Shown here one piece after another: positions 31,697 to 40,776 of a DNA stretch of 64,000 nt. Every line of letters starts with the position of its first letter. Within the stretch, counting starts at the first letter, position 1. The stretch comes from Congregibacter litoralis KT71 (GTDB taxonomy: Bacteria; Pseudomonadota; Gammaproteobacteria; Pseudomonadales; Halieaceae), in assembly GCF_000153125.2 (NCBI RefSeq), contig NZ_CM002299.1, positions 806,809 through 870,808 on the forward strand. The letters are read 5' to 3'. The translations under genes and the position numbers were made by a program. The notes beneath the pieces are model-generated. The model made no database searches, was not told the origin of the DNA, and saw only the letters and a program-made list of their open reading frames with translations.

Positions 31697-32347
31697 ATGA
31701 GTATCAAGGTCACCATTGTTCCCGTCACGCCCTACCAGCAAAACTGTTCCATATTGAAGTGCGAGAGCAGCGGAAAGGCTGCGATCGTGGATCCGGGTGG
31801 AGATACGGACCGCATCCTGGCAGCAGTGGAGCAGCTGGGTGCGTCCGTTGAGAAAATCATTCTCACGCACGGACATATGGATCACTGCGCCGCGTCGGAT
31901 CTGCTCCGGCAGCAGCTGTCGGTTCCCATTGAAGGCCCCCATGAGGACGATCGCTTCTGGATTGATAAGCTGCCCGAGTGGTGCAAGATGGCCAACTTCC
32001 CCGTAGCCGAGGCCTTTGAGCCTGACCGTTGGTTGGCGGCTGGAGACACGGTCACCGTGGGAGAGCAGACCCTGAGGGTCTTTCACTGTCCGGGGCACAC
32101 GCCGGGACACGTGGTGTTTCTCCACGATGGTCAGCGTCTCGCCTGGGTGGGTGATGTGATTTTTCAGGGCTCCATCGGTCGCACGGACTTTCCCCGGGGC
32201 AACCACGACGAACTCATCGCCAGCATACGCTCTACACTTTTTCCCCTGGGTGATGACATCACGTTTATCCCCGGCCACGGTCCAACCTCTACCTTCGGGC
32301 AGGAGCGCCAGAGTAATCCCTTTGTCGCTGACCAGCGTTATGGCTGA
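31697..32347 (+). CDS. MBL-fold metallo-hydrolase (glyoxalase II-like, YcbL type)
   Basis: 216 residues. The metal motif THGHMDHCAASD gives H58, H60, D62 and H63. Further ligands lie in CPGHTPGHVVF, VGDVIFQGSIGRTDFP and the C-terminal PGHGPTSTFGQE. This short form lacks the C-terminal helical domain of GloB, so it belongs to the YcbL-like subgroup with weak or other thioesterase activity. Its stop overlaps the start of the DUF2288 gene by 8 bp. Confidence 0.92.
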   Translation: MSIKVTIVPVTPYQQNCSILKCESSGKAAIVDPGGDTDRILAAVEQLGASVEKIILTHGHMDHCAASDLLRQQLSVPIEGPHEDDRFWIDKLPEWCKMANFPVAEAFEPDRWLAAGDTVTVGEQTLRVFHCPGHTPGHVVFLHDGQRLAWVGDVIFQGSIGRTDFPRGNHDELIASIRSTLFPLGDDITFIPGHGPTSTFGQERQSNPFVADQRYG

Positions 32348-32675
32348 TTCCCCGGAGCGGGAGCAGCGCCGGGCGGATTTTCTCGCCCAGACCGCCAGGA
32401 TTCCTTTTGCCGAACTGCAGCGCTACTTTGCCGCCGGGCGTCTGGTGCTGGTGAGCGATGATCTCGATCTCATCGAAGTAGCTGTTCAACTGTCCGAGGA
32501 CAATGCCCCTCAATTCGAAGCGTGGCTTCAGGACGGCCTCCTTGGGGGCGTCAGCGATGAACTGGCAACGCGTTGGCTTGTCGACGAGGGTATGCTCTGG
32601 GCTGTGGTGGCTGATCCCTGGGTGCTGGTACAGCTGCGGGACGCCGGCGCGGGCGCTGCGGCCCCGGACGTTTAG
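32340..32675 (+). CDS. DUF2288 family protein
   Basis: 111 residues from the ATG at 32340, inside the end of the MBL gene. Conserved-looking stretches are RIPFAELQRYFAAGRLVLV, DLDLIEVAVQLSEDNAPQFEAWL and DEGMLWAVVADPWVLVQ, which I associate with DUF2288. The function is unknown. It ends 6 bp from the convergent amidohydrolase stop. Confidence 0.75.
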   Translation: MADSPEREQRRADFLAQTARIPFAELQRYFAAGRLVLVSDDLDLIEVAVQLSEDNAPQFEAWLQDGLLGGVSDELATRWLVDEGMLWAVVADPWVLVQLRDAGAGAAAPDV

Positions 32676-32681
32676 GCCGCC

Positions 32682-34466
32682 CTAGGGCCCGTCGATTTTC
32701 GCGAGACGCCCTTCAAATACCGTACCCCAGATGGAGATATCGCGAAGCCCTTCGACGCCGACGGTATAGGGGTCTTCCTCAAGCACCGTAAAGTCCGCGC
32801 GTTTCCCCGCGCGAATCGATCCGATCTCATCTTCCCATCCCATGATCCACGCCGCATCAATGGTGATTCCCCGCAGCGCTGTGTCGAGACTGATGCGCTG
32901 ATTCTGACCCGTTGCATTGCCGTTAATGGTGACCCGGTTAGTGGCGGTCCACGCCAGGGTTAAAGGCTCCAGAGGCGCCATGGGGGCGTCGGAGTGCAAT
33001 GCGAGGGGAATGCCCGCTCGTTCTACGGACCCCAGGGGGACCATCTGGGCGCTGCGATCCGGTCCCAGCCAGGCCTCTCCATACAGATCCGAGAGTATGT
33101 AGTGATAGTAGGGATTGGCAGAAATGACGCCTCCGAGGGCTCCTAATTCCCGGATCTGTTCTTCCGTCGTATAGGCAAAGTGCTCCAGAGTAAGCCGGTG
33201 ATCGGGGCGGGGATGCGCAAGTTGCAGGGCTTTTAGCATCTCAATGAGGGCCGCCGCGCTGGCATCACCGTTGGTGTGGGCATGGAGTTTGTAGCCCGCC
33301 TGCCAGAAGTGCTGTGCCCAGCTAGTGGTGACCTCCAGAGGGGCCATCCATTGGCCTTCATGCCCGTCGAGGTACCCCGGTGGACCCATCTGCGCGAGTC
33401 CGCTGTAAATTGCGCCGTCCATCATCAGCTTGAAGTGACGATCGATCATGACGCGATGGCTATTGCTCTCCCGCCAGCGATCAATGTCTTTCTCGGCTTC
33501 CTCCGGGCTCCGACCCCGGGCCAGGAAGTCAGTGATGATGGGTGTCATGATGATGCGCAGGGGAGCGTCCGTGTCCTTTACGGCTTTGCGGATCAGGGCG
33601 AGCTCCTGCTCCGGGTTGCCAAAAATGCCGGTACCCATATCCAGAGCGGTGGTGACACCTCCGCGGTGGGCCATGGCCAAAAAGTTCTCCATGCCCCCGA
33701 GAAAGCGTGTCGGCTCAAAAACAAAACCGAGTTTTGGGATCAGCGCTTTGAGTCCGTTTTCCCAGAAGTGTCCCTGCTCCCAGTCCGCCTCGTGAAGCTC
33801 CCGGACCTCTTCCTCGCTAAGCTTCAGTTCTTTGATAGCGGCGTCGTTAAGAATCAATTCGTGAAAAGAGCGATGCCACAGCATCACCGATTGATCCGGG
33901 AACCAGTCGCTGAGCTGTTCTCGATAGACATCGCCATGCCACAACGGGTGATAACCCCAGGCTATGAAAGGATGGTTCCCCTCATGAGCGTTTACGAGGC
34001 TACGCAGTTTTGCTTCGAAGCTGTCGGGCGTTAGAGCGCCGGGATAGCTTCCCGTGGGCAACTGCCAGTCATCCGGCGCCAGGAATGGGAACTGCGTCAG
34101 TACCGCCGGTAGCGTCGGGTGGACATGGGGGTCGATAAATCCCGGCGTGAGAATCATGTCCTCAAGCTGCCGGTCCACGCTGTAGTCGGCTAGGGCAGCG
34201 GTGTTCTGAAGTTGTTTCAGGCTGCCCACAGCAACAATGCGGCCGTCCTTCACGGCAACTGCCGTCGCCTCCGGCAAACCAGGGTCCATGGTGATGATCC
34301 TGTCAGCGGTGAAAATCACCTGTGCTTCCAGCGGTGATGCGGTCCCAAGGCTCACTACCAGCCCCAGACAAACTGCGATGAAAAATCCTGAATCTGATCC
34401 TGATAAAAAGGGCAGCAGCTGCCTTTTTGCTATGAGAGCGGGCATAGATACAGATACCTTTCGCAT
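32682..34466 (-). CDS. Exported amidohydrolase (YtcJ-like)
   Basis: 594 residues. The N-terminal hydrophobic signal (about 18-48) suggests export. Amidohydrolase landmarks are TPGFIDPHVHPTLPAV (metal HxH), KLHAHTNGDASAAALIEML, RLTLEHFAY, LALHSDAPMAPLEPL (metal Asp) and the C-terminal GSIRAGKRADFTVLEEDPY, the YtcJ/LAF3 type with a split beta-sandwich. The substrate is unknown. It lies 76 bp downstream of the M48 gene on the same strand and could be the last member of the long upstream operon or a separate gene. Confidence 0.88.
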   Translation of the reverse strand: MRKVSVSMPALIAKRQLLPFLSGSDSGFFIAVCLGLVVSLGTASPLEAQVIFTADRIITMDPGLPEATAVAVKDGRIVAVGSLKQLQNTAALADYSVDRQLEDMILTPGFIDPHVHPTLPAVLTQFPFLAPDDWQLPTGSYPGALTPDSFEAKLRSLVNAHEGNHPFIAWGYHPLWHGDVYREQLSDWFPDQSVMLWHRSFHELILNDAAIKELKLSEEEVRELHEADWEQGHFWENGLKALIPKLGFVFEPTRFLGGMENFLAMAHRGGVTTALDMGTGIFGNPEQELALIRKAVKDTDAPLRIIMTPIITDFLARGRSPEEAEKDIDRWRESNSHRVMIDRHFKLMMDGAIYSGLAQMGPPGYLDGHEGQWMAPLEVTTSWAQHFWQAGYKLHAHTNGDASAAALIEMLKALQLAHPRPDHRLTLEHFAYTTEEQIRELGALGGVISANPYYHYILSDLYGEAWLGPDRSAQMVPLGSVERAGIPLALHSDAPMAPLEPLTLAWTATNRVTINGNATGQNQRISLDTALRGITIDAAWIMGWEDEIGSIRAGKRADFTVLEEDPYTVGVEGLRDISIWGTVFEGRLAKIDGP

Positions 34467-34542
34467 AATTTTTATAGAGCGAAGAGTCTAGTCGCTATGT
34501 GCGCCTCAGGGGTAATGAGGACCCTCGGCGCTACAAAGCCCC

Positions 34543-35988
34543 TTACTGGATAACTTTAATCCAGTCGCCGGTGCGAGGCTCGCCCCGGGGGTAAAAATCA
34601 TTGATGAGCCTGAGCTGTGCTTCCGCATCGGGTATGCGTGCGCTCGCGGCAAGGGAGCGTACATCTGCTCCGCGCGGCACCTGTATATAGCGAACATAAC
34701 GCCCGTTGTTGGAGCTCTTCTCTTTGGGGTGCATGGCCCGGAAGCTCTCGATGAGTGCCAGCAACTGGCTATCGCTCGTCGCAAAATCCGTGGCGTCGCC
34801 CTCAAACAGATAGGTGAGATTGTCAAGGTTAAACACCGCAAGACGCTTGTCCTTGCCGGCGGCGGCTGCCACCGCGGTGTAGCCGTCGAGTCCGCTCTGC
34901 TGCAGGGTTTCGCCGTCCCTGAGGGTGCCCTTGGCGGAGGATTCCAGCACCGCCTGAGGTGTGGCGGAGGGGTCTTTCCTGCGCAGGGTAATGGTCAGGC
35001 TTGCGCTCTGGTCCGGCGCTGCGACCACCACTGCTCGGGAACTGGTAGTCACGGCCCAGCCCTCGGGCTGCTCAATCGTGAATCCCAGCTTGTTGTGGTA
35101 ATAGCGATCGTCCGCCCGTTGGCCCTCAACGCTCTCGCCCCACACCAGACCGTCGGTGACGCGGCGAAACTCTCCGGGCTCCTCGGGACTTTCGATATAG
35201 GTGCCGTCATCCAATTCGTTGGCGGCGCGAATCACCGTTTGCAGACGCTTGTCGTTCCGCGGGTGCGTTGCGTAGAGGCCATGGTAGGTGGTGCCGCTTT
35301 TGCCAGCGGCCTTTGCTTTCAGGCGCATGAACTGTTCCTGATTCTTTAAAACGCCGATGACGTCCAGAAGTGCCTCGGGTTCGTAACCGGCTTTGTACAT
35401 GTACTCCGCACCCAGACCGTCGGCTTCCAGTTCCATATCCCGGCCATAGCCGCTGATCACCTCAGCACCGTACATATTGGAGGCCTCATAGACGGCGCTG
35501 CTGCCCGTGAGTACGTAGGCGGTGGTAGACAATACCTTGCTGGTCACGCCGGCGGTCTTCCTGCGCCCGTGATGTCGCGCGGTGACATGGGCTATTTCGT
35601 GACCGATAACACCTGCAAGCTCAGCTTCCGAGTTGAGATAGCCGATGAGCCCGCGATTCACGTAGATAAAGCCCCCGGGTGTGGCGAAGGCGTTGATTTC
35701 CGGGGCATCTATCACTGCGAAGGTGAACTCACGATCGGGCATATCGCTCTGCGCGACCAGGCGTTGACCGATTTTTTCCACGTAGGCCTGAAGCTCCGGA
35801 TCCTCGTAGAAAGCCCCTTCGGCGAGAAACTTGTCGTACATTTCCTGGCCGGTTTCGCGCTCACCGCTGGCGCCGGAAAGTACCACGGAGGTACCCCCCG
35901 TAGCGGGATTGACGGCACAACCTGAGGCGCTGGCGAGGGTGACCCCCAGCACGGTGGCGATAAGTAGACGCTGGAATTTAGTGTTCAC
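34543..35988 (-). CDS. M48-family metalloprotease lipoprotein
   Basis: 481 residues from a GTG at 35988, which overlaps the upstream stop by 11 bp; an ATG at 36024 would place unconserved residues before the signal. A lipoprotein signal ends in SASGC. The zinc motif is HEIAHVTARHHGRR, with the third ligand probably in MELEADGLGAEYMYKAGYEP. The remainder (about 260-481) is a non-catalytic tail ending in a short LysM/OapA-like stretch, QVPRGADVRSLAAS...GDWIKVIQ. The family includes BepA-like outer-membrane quality-control proteases. It is the last gene of the 13-gene operon, a likely maintenance or processing protease for it. Confidence 0.88.
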   Translation of the reverse strand: MNTKFQRLLIATVLGVTLASASGCAVNPATGGTSVVLSGASGERETGQEMYDKFLAEGAFYEDPELQAYVEKIGQRLVAQSDMPDREFTFAVIDAPEINAFATPGGFIYVNRGLIGYLNSEAELAGVIGHEIAHVTARHHGRRKTAGVTSKVLSTTAYVLTGSSAVYEASNMYGAEVISGYGRDMELEADGLGAEYMYKAGYEPEALLDVIGVLKNQEQFMRLKAKAAGKSGTTYHGLYATHPRNDKRLQTVIRAANELDDGTYIESPEEPGEFRRVTDGLVWGESVEGQRADDRYYHNKLGFTIEQPEGWAVTTSSRAVVVAAPDQSASLTITLRRKDPSATPQAVLESSAKGTLRDGETLQQSGLDGYTAVAAAAGKDKRLAVFNLDNLTYLFEGDATDFATSDSQLLALIESFRAMHPKEKSSNNGRYVRYIQVPRGADVRSLAASARIPDAEAQLRLINDFYPRGEPRTGDWIKVIQ

Positions 35989-36658
35989 TGGACAAAAACT
36001 GCAGCAATTGATCCCCCAGGCCATCGCAGGCCGTGCCCTGTACCGGGGCGATGATGGGGATGGGTACCACCACGGCGGGCATGTAGGACTGACCGCTGGT
36101 GCTGGCGTTGAGACGGCCTACTTCGGCCTTGTCCGTGAAGTCCCAGATCGTGGCCTCGTAATCAGATGCATTACCCCAGGTGCCAAAGCCGAAGCATCCC
36201 GCACCGCCGGGCCCCACACCGCAGGTCATGGACCCGGCAGAGTTGGTTTGCACGGTGCTGCCATCCACCCAGATCATGTACTCGAGTTTCAGGTTGGCAA
36301 GCTGCTGCGCCACGGGCTCCTGCTGCACCAGACGATCAATGTCCGCCGGTCTCAGGGGTGCGGTTCTCGGTTCAAACCAGGGATAAAGCGTGTTGATGAA
36401 CTCGATTTCATCAATGATCTCAATGCTCGAATCCCGAGCCACCACGTGGTCGGCGATGCATTCAATAAAATCAAATTCGGTTTCGTAATCGCTGGCGTGG
36501 CGTCGCCCCAGAATCACCACCGTGGAGTCACCGATACCCTCGATGGGCTCGTTGAATACCATCTCGTCCACGGTGGAGGTCACGCAACCCATTAGCGTGA
36601 GACTCATGAGGCAAAGCGCTACAATGCGTGTAGCTGTGATCTTTGCGGTGCTCTTCAT
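35978..36658 (-). CDS. Predicted lipoprotein, unknown function
   Basis: 226 residues from the ATG at 36658, whose ATGA overlaps the stop of the preceding gene. Lipobox LTLMGC. The mature protein includes DSTVVILGRRHASDYETEFDFIECI, IDEIEFINTLYPWFEPRTAPL and a Gly/Cys-rich segment MTCGVGPGGAGCFGFGTWGNAS. This layout (regulated-subunit-like alpha/beta region, then a strand-rich part) resembles small envelope lipoproteins of unknown role. Its position inside the operon is the main clue. Confidence 0.7.
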   Translation of the reverse strand: MKSTAKITATRIVALCLMSLTLMGCVTSTVDEMVFNEPIEGIGDSTVVILGRRHASDYETEFDFIECIADHVVARDSSIEIIDEIEFINTLYPWFEPRTAPLRPADIDRLVQQEPVAQQLANLKLEYMIWVDGSTVQTNSAGSMTCGVGPGGAGCFGFGTWGNASDYEATIWDFTDKAEVGRLNASTSGQSYMPAVVVPIPIIAPVQGTACDGLGDQLLQFLSSEH

Positions 36659-37398
36659 CGTGACGCTACCCCCCCGCGTTCCTGCTCCAGTTGCTCGAGC
36701 CACTGGGCGACTTCGGGGACTTTGTGGAAGCTGGTGATAAAGTGTGCGCCCGCATCCCGCAAGGCAACGACCGCCGCAAGATTGACCGCCGCTTCATCGC
36801 TTTGCAGAAAGGCCGTGGGCGTTTTGCCGTAGGCGGTCATGGTCCATTCGGCAATGGGCTCGCCGTTGGTGGTTACCAGTTCGAAGGCATAACGCATCCA
36901 GATCTCGTAGACCTTGACGTTGGTGTGTGCGGGGATGGCGTACTGAAGCTCGTCGACCCGGGGGATGAGCACCGCGTCGACCACGGGGTTCATCTGCTCC
37001 GGCGCGGGCTTGCCATCCATTTTGGTGACGCCGGCGAACATATTGTCCAGCAGCTGTCCCCACATGGCGACCTGGGCCTCGCCGGTTTTTACAATCCAGG
37101 ATGATTCCGCTCTGCCCTTGGCTTCGTCAAAGAACTCGTGGCCTTCGAACTCCGGCTCGTACCAGACGCCAAGTTTTACCGGCAGGGGCTCCATCAGGGG
37201 CGGAGGAAAGTTACCCGAAACGATCACTTCCTTGGTGCCACAGCCGGCGAGAAACACCAGCGCCAGGGCAAGCATGCCCCAGACGGAGCGGGCCTGCGCG
37301 GTGGTGAGTCGACGGGCCGTGGCAGTGTCCAAGTGTCCTTGCCCGCCTCTGCGCCTGTCAGGGTCTGAAGTCATTAAGTCCGACAAACGTGCCTCCAT
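36655..37398 (-). CDS. Predicted lipoprotein, unknown function
   Basis: 247 residues if started at 37398; an ATG at 37374 is equally possible, and both overlap the end of the preceding VWA gene. The lipobox is FLAGC after ALALV. The mature part has LGVWYEPEFEGHEFFDEAKG, DAVLIPRVDELQYAIPAHTNVKVYEIW and GEPIAEWTMTAYGKTPTAF. The pattern, a strand-rich domain with two YxIWMRYAFEL-like strands, recalls lipoproteins that assemble in the outer membrane, but I do not recognise a family. Its stop overlaps the next start (ATGA). Confidence 0.7.
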   Translation of the reverse strand: MEARLSDLMTSDPDRRRGGQGHLDTATARRLTTAQARSVWGMLALALVFLAGCGTKEVIVSGNFPPPLMEPLPVKLGVWYEPEFEGHEFFDEAKGRAESSWIVKTGEAQVAMWGQLLDNMFAGVTKMDGKPAPEQMNPVVDAVLIPRVDELQYAIPAHTNVKVYEIWMRYAFELVTTNGEPIAEWTMTAYGKTPTAFLQSDEAAVNLAAVVALRDAGAHFITSFHKVPEVAQWLEQLEQERGGVASR

Positions 37399-38353
37399 TG
37401 CGATAGGTCAGCTCCCGCATGAGCGCCGCAAACCTGATACCCGTAGTTTGCAGGTTGGCTGCCCGAATAAATTGTACGGGGAAGCCCACGGCGTGGATTC
37501 GCACCAGTCGCTGGCCATCGGCGGCCTCGCGGTTGATTCGCTCTACAGTATCCACGACTTGTCCGATGGAGTCCCCGGTAAATTCATCGCCGAAAACATA
37601 AATACTAATCTTTTTGTTGGGGTCGTAAAAAGTACGGATGGCGGCTGTGATTCCCTCTACCGGCGAGGAGTTGCTGAAGACGTTCCAGTTACGCAGGTTC
37701 TGCATGATCACGCGGCGCCGTCCATCGGTATCCGGAATCCACTGCCCGCGGTAGCGGCTGAACATGTAGTTGCCCATGTCATTCATGATCTGTATGCCCT
37801 TCACATTGGGATAGATGTTCAGGGTGGCATCGATCTCCTGCATCATTCGCTCCCAGGCATAGGAGAACATGGAGCCCGAGGTATCAATCACAAAAATGAT
37901 GTATTCGCTGTCTACCGGTATACCGCCGATGAGGTTGCTGGTGACTTCCAGACCGGCGAGTAAACGCTTTTGTTCGGCGGTCAATGACTGTCGGGCAATG
38001 GCCAGCTGTTCGGTGATCACCGAGTTGGTGTTGCTCTCCACCTGCAGGCTGTCGTAGCGGGATTTGGTTGAGGCCAGCTGTCCGCGAAGAATCGCAATGC
38101 GCTCCTTGTACTCTGAGAGTTGCTCCTGGCGGGCATTGAGATCCCTGTTCAGAAAACGGGTCTCGCCACGGATCTCAAACAATTGCTCCTGGAGGTCCGC
38201 CACCAGACCCTCAAGGTTGACTGTGGAGGCCTCAATGATCTGGGGCTGGACGGTTTTTGTGATCATCAGGAGCAGGATCACCGCGCCAAAACCGCAGCAG
38301 ATGACATCCAGGAAGGAGAGGGTGAATTCGGACATTTCGCGACGTTTACGCAT
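37358..38353 (-). CDS. Membrane-anchored von Willebrand A protein (second of a pair)
   Basis: 331 residues; TAGGAGCGGAGTGA precedes the ATG. The N-terminus is a single helix at about 11-32, FTLSFLDVICCGFGAVILLL, with Asp16 at its start. A coiled coil (about 45-135) and a VWA domain (about 148-325) with MIDAS DTSGSM (157-162) follow. The helix is almost identical to that of the upstream VWA protein and resembles the F(I/L)D segment of ExbD/TolR/MotB stators. With the ExbB-like protein two genes upstream, I infer that it couples proton flow to a periplasmic VWA domain. Confidence 0.85.
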   Translation of the reverse strand: MRKRREMSEFTLSFLDVICCGFGAVILLLMITKTVQPQIIEASTVNLEGLVADLQEQLFEIRGETRFLNRDLNARQEQLSEYKERIAILRGQLASTKSRYDSLQVESNTNSVITEQLAIARQSLTAEQKRLLAGLEVTSNLIGGIPVDSEYIIFVIDTSGSMFSYAWERMMQEIDATLNIYPNVKGIQIMNDMGNYMFSRYRGQWIPDTDGRRRVIMQNLRNWNVFSNSSPVEGITAAIRTFYDPNKKISIYVFGDEFTGDSIGQVVDTVERINREAADGQRLVRIHAVGFPVQFIRAANLQTTGIRFAALMRELTYRNGGTFVGLNDFRP

Positions 38354-38364
38354 TCACTCCGCTC

Positions 38365-39459
38365 CTAGGGCCAGTCACTGGAGGGACTCATAAATGAGCC
38401 CCGGGTGCTTTGGGCCAGCTGCCAGAATTCCGAGGCTGCCAGGGGGTCTCCCTCCATGGGCGCAAGAATAATGTTCACGGGCACGTTTGCCGGGAGTTTG
38501 CGTACGGCCTGTCGATAGAGCCGCTGTCGCTGATTACCGCTGACCGTATTCCCGCGGGGAGGGTTGGCTCCCTGGGTGGGAAGTCCGTCGGTAATAAGAA
38601 AAATGTTGTCGGGTATCGGTGACAGCGTCTGTAAATAATCAAACACGTTTTCCAGGCTGGTACCGCCGGCGGGAGTAATCTCTCTCAGGGCCTGGGACAT
38701 GTCTTCCAGCTGTGCCTGATCCGCAACTTCCAGCCATTGACCCGCGGTGTCGGGCAGGGCGGTCTGCGCCTGGGTGTTGAAAGTGATCACCTGGTATTCG
38801 CTGCCCACGGGCAGCTGCGAGGTGAGCCAGTCCATGGTGTTGAGTGCCCGGGTCCATTTCTCGGCGCTGCGCTGGAGTTTTGGATCCATATTGCGAAGGC
38901 GGATGATGTTCACAACGCGGTCGGCGAGCATGCTGGCCGATATATCCAGGAGGATTGCGATGTTTTTACCGCCGAGGTTCAATCCCGTCAGATACTGGCG
39001 GTTGCCGTCACCCACAAAGCTTCGGGCGCTTTTGCCGCTTTCTTCTTCGGCGGCTTCGCGCAACTTCTTCACCTCTTCCTCGAGAGACTGCACTTCGGCC
39101 TTGAGTTTTTCTACCGCCTCGTCCTCACTGACATCCTCGGGGATCAAGGCGGCAATGAGAGCTTCATACTCTTCTACCTCGTCGATGACCCGCGTCGCCC
39201 GGCCCTCGGCTTCAACAACTTCCAGGTTGACTTCGTTGAGGGTGTTGCGCAGCACCACAAGCCCTTCCTCGCCCTCCCGGATATCTTCCTCGAGCATGTT
39301 CACCTCGGAGAGAAGATCGACGTTGAGTTCCTTAGACTCCACGACGATGGAGTGATCGATGATGAGAAATACGAGGATTACGGCGCCGAATCCACAGGAC
39401 ATGATGTCCAGGAAGGACAGGTTGAAGGTGCTGAAGCTTCGCTTATTGCGCCTCGCCAC
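38365..39459 (-). CDS. Membrane-anchored von Willebrand A protein (first of a pair)
   Basis: 364 residues with a GTG start. The single N-terminal helix at about 12-35 is NLSFLDIMSCGFGAVILVFL, with Asp18. A long acidic coiled coil (about 45-145) and a VWA domain (about 165-360) with MIDAS DISASM (172-177) follow, then LITDGLPTQGANPP. It shares the SFLD..xCGFGAVIL helix with its neighbour but the rest is divergent, so the pair arose by an old duplication and probably forms a heterodimer. The periplasmic orientation is inferred from the ExbD-like topology. Confidence 0.85.
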   Translation of the reverse strand: MARRNKRSFSTFNLSFLDIMSCGFGAVILVFLIIDHSIVVESKELNVDLLSEVNMLEEDIREGEEGLVVLRNTLNEVNLEVVEAEGRATRVIDEVEEYEALIAALIPEDVSEDEAVEKLKAEVQSLEEEVKKLREAAEEESGKSARSFVGDGNRQYLTGLNLGGKNIAILLDISASMLADRVVNIIRLRNMDPKLQRSAEKWTRALNTMDWLTSQLPVGSEYQVITFNTQAQTALPDTAGQWLEVADQAQLEDMSQALREITPAGGTSLENVFDYLQTLSPIPDNIFLITDGLPTQGANPPRGNTVSGNQRQRLYRQAVRKLPANVPVNIILAPMEGDPLAASEFWQLAQSTRGSFMSPSSDWP

Positions 39460-39468
39460 GTGCCGGCC

Positions 39469-40776
39469 TCAGTCTCGCACTTCGATGAGCCGTCCGTGGC
39501 CGGTGCTGCCCAGGGACAGGGTGTCGCCCAGGGCCAGGGGCTGTTGCGAAGCGCCGGGCATGCCATTGATGAGCGCGCCGTCACCGTGGAGGGTCCAGTG
39601 ATCCTCTGACTTGCGTAGGGAGAAATCCCCGCCCAGGGCCACCTCGTGACCCCGAAGAGGCAGCGCCAGGGTCCCAAGAAGCACATGGGTGGCCTTACCC
39701 GACGCGGCCTGCTCGTTTTCCGGGATTTTTGTGGGGGTGGGCTCCGCCTCGGCTTTGGCTGATTCTGGCGCTGCCGGGGACGCGGTCCCGTCGTTGTCCG
39801 AGGGCTGTGGGTCTGCCGGCGGCAGCTGATCTACCAGATGGACATCTTCCCCCGGCAGCTCGATGTGAACCCGTTTGGCGATAAAAGCAGTCCACAGCGT
39901 GTCCGCAGAAAGGGTGCTCGTTTGCCCCTCCATGGCCTCTATGCCCGGGAGAAGATGTAGCTCCGGGTCCAGGAGAATGGGCACTCCCGTCTCTGGTTTG
40001 GACTGCTCCAGCCCCTTGATCAGGCGCTCGCTGGCACCGGCAAGGGCGCTGGCCGTAACACGGCTGCGATGACCGTCGATATCAACGCTGGCCTCACCAC
40101 GCTGGCGCAGCGTCGCCAGAATGTCCGGAAGCTTGTTGTAAAGATCCTGCTCGCTTCTGGCGCTCCGCGTGGGATCAAAGCGGGTCTGCTGAATAAAGGC
40201 GCTGGCGATGGCGGAGACGCAGCGTTCCTGCAGCGCCAGGAGGCCACAGGCGGGGAGAGGAGTACTGCGTGTCACGCGGATCGTGCCGTTTTCCACGAGC
40301 AGTTCGTTGATAATGGTCTGGTTGAGCTGGCTCTCCAGATGAATGGCTTTACCCGCCTGCAACACCATCGGATGGTTGCTCGCCAGGAGCACGCTGCGGC
40401 TTACTATTCCCGAGACGGTAAAGTCACTGGCCTGCGCCACACCCAGTAGTAAAGAAAGCTGCTCCGGAGGCATGCTGTCGGGCACCGCCAGCACCAGGGC
40501 ATCGGGGGCACCCGCCGTCGCGTGAATATGACGGAGGTGGGAGTGCACCAGATCGGCCGTATGCCGCGCTGCGCCCAGGGTAGGCTTCAGGGGCTGCGTG
40601 CTCAGCTGCCACCAGAAGCGGCTGTTACTGTCCCGGGGTCGCAGGCGCGATTGCTCCAGGGCTGCCTGTCCGAAGTGATAGTCACCGCCCTCCAGTACCA
40701 CGACGCCGGGGCTGTGCAGGGCAGACCCCTCCTGCCAGAGGCTGATCTGCGTATCGCGACAATCCAGAATAGCCAT
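39469..40776 (-). CDS. Actin/Hsp70-like and FHA-like two-domain protein, unknown function
   Basis: 435 residues starting with ATG in TGATG, overlapping the ExbB-like stop. The first roughly 290 residues resemble a divergent actin/Hsp70-type ATPase fold: MAILDCRDTQISLWQEG, GDYHFGQAALEQSRLRP, DALVLAVPDSMPPEQLSLLLGVAQ, IHLESQLNQTIINELL. An acidic Pro/Ala linker (about 315-355) leads to a C-terminal strand-rich module (ATHVLLGTLALPLRGHEVALGG...HWTLHGDGALINGMPG...LALGDTLSLG) with FHA-like layout but no clear phosphopeptide residues. The lack of a signal suggests a cytoplasmic location, where it could regulate the ExbB-like complex. The assignment is tentative. Confidence 0.6.
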   Translation of the reverse strand: MAILDCRDTQISLWQEGSALHSPGVVVLEGGDYHFGQAALEQSRLRPRDSNSRFWWQLSTQPLKPTLGAARHTADLVHSHLRHIHATAGAPDALVLAVPDSMPPEQLSLLLGVAQASDFTVSGIVSRSVLLASNHPMVLQAGKAIHLESQLNQTIINELLVENGTIRVTRSTPLPACGLLALQERCVSAIASAFIQQTRFDPTRSARSEQDLYNKLPDILATLRQRGEASVDIDGHRSRVTASALAGASERLIKGLEQSKPETGVPILLDPELHLLPGIEAMEGQTSTLSADTLWTAFIAKRVHIELPGEDVHLVDQLPPADPQPSDNDGTASPAAPESAKAEAEPTPTKIPENEQAASGKATHVLLGTLALPLRGHEVALGGDFSLRKSEDHWTLHGDGALINGMPGASQQPLALGDTLSLGSTGHGRLIEVRD

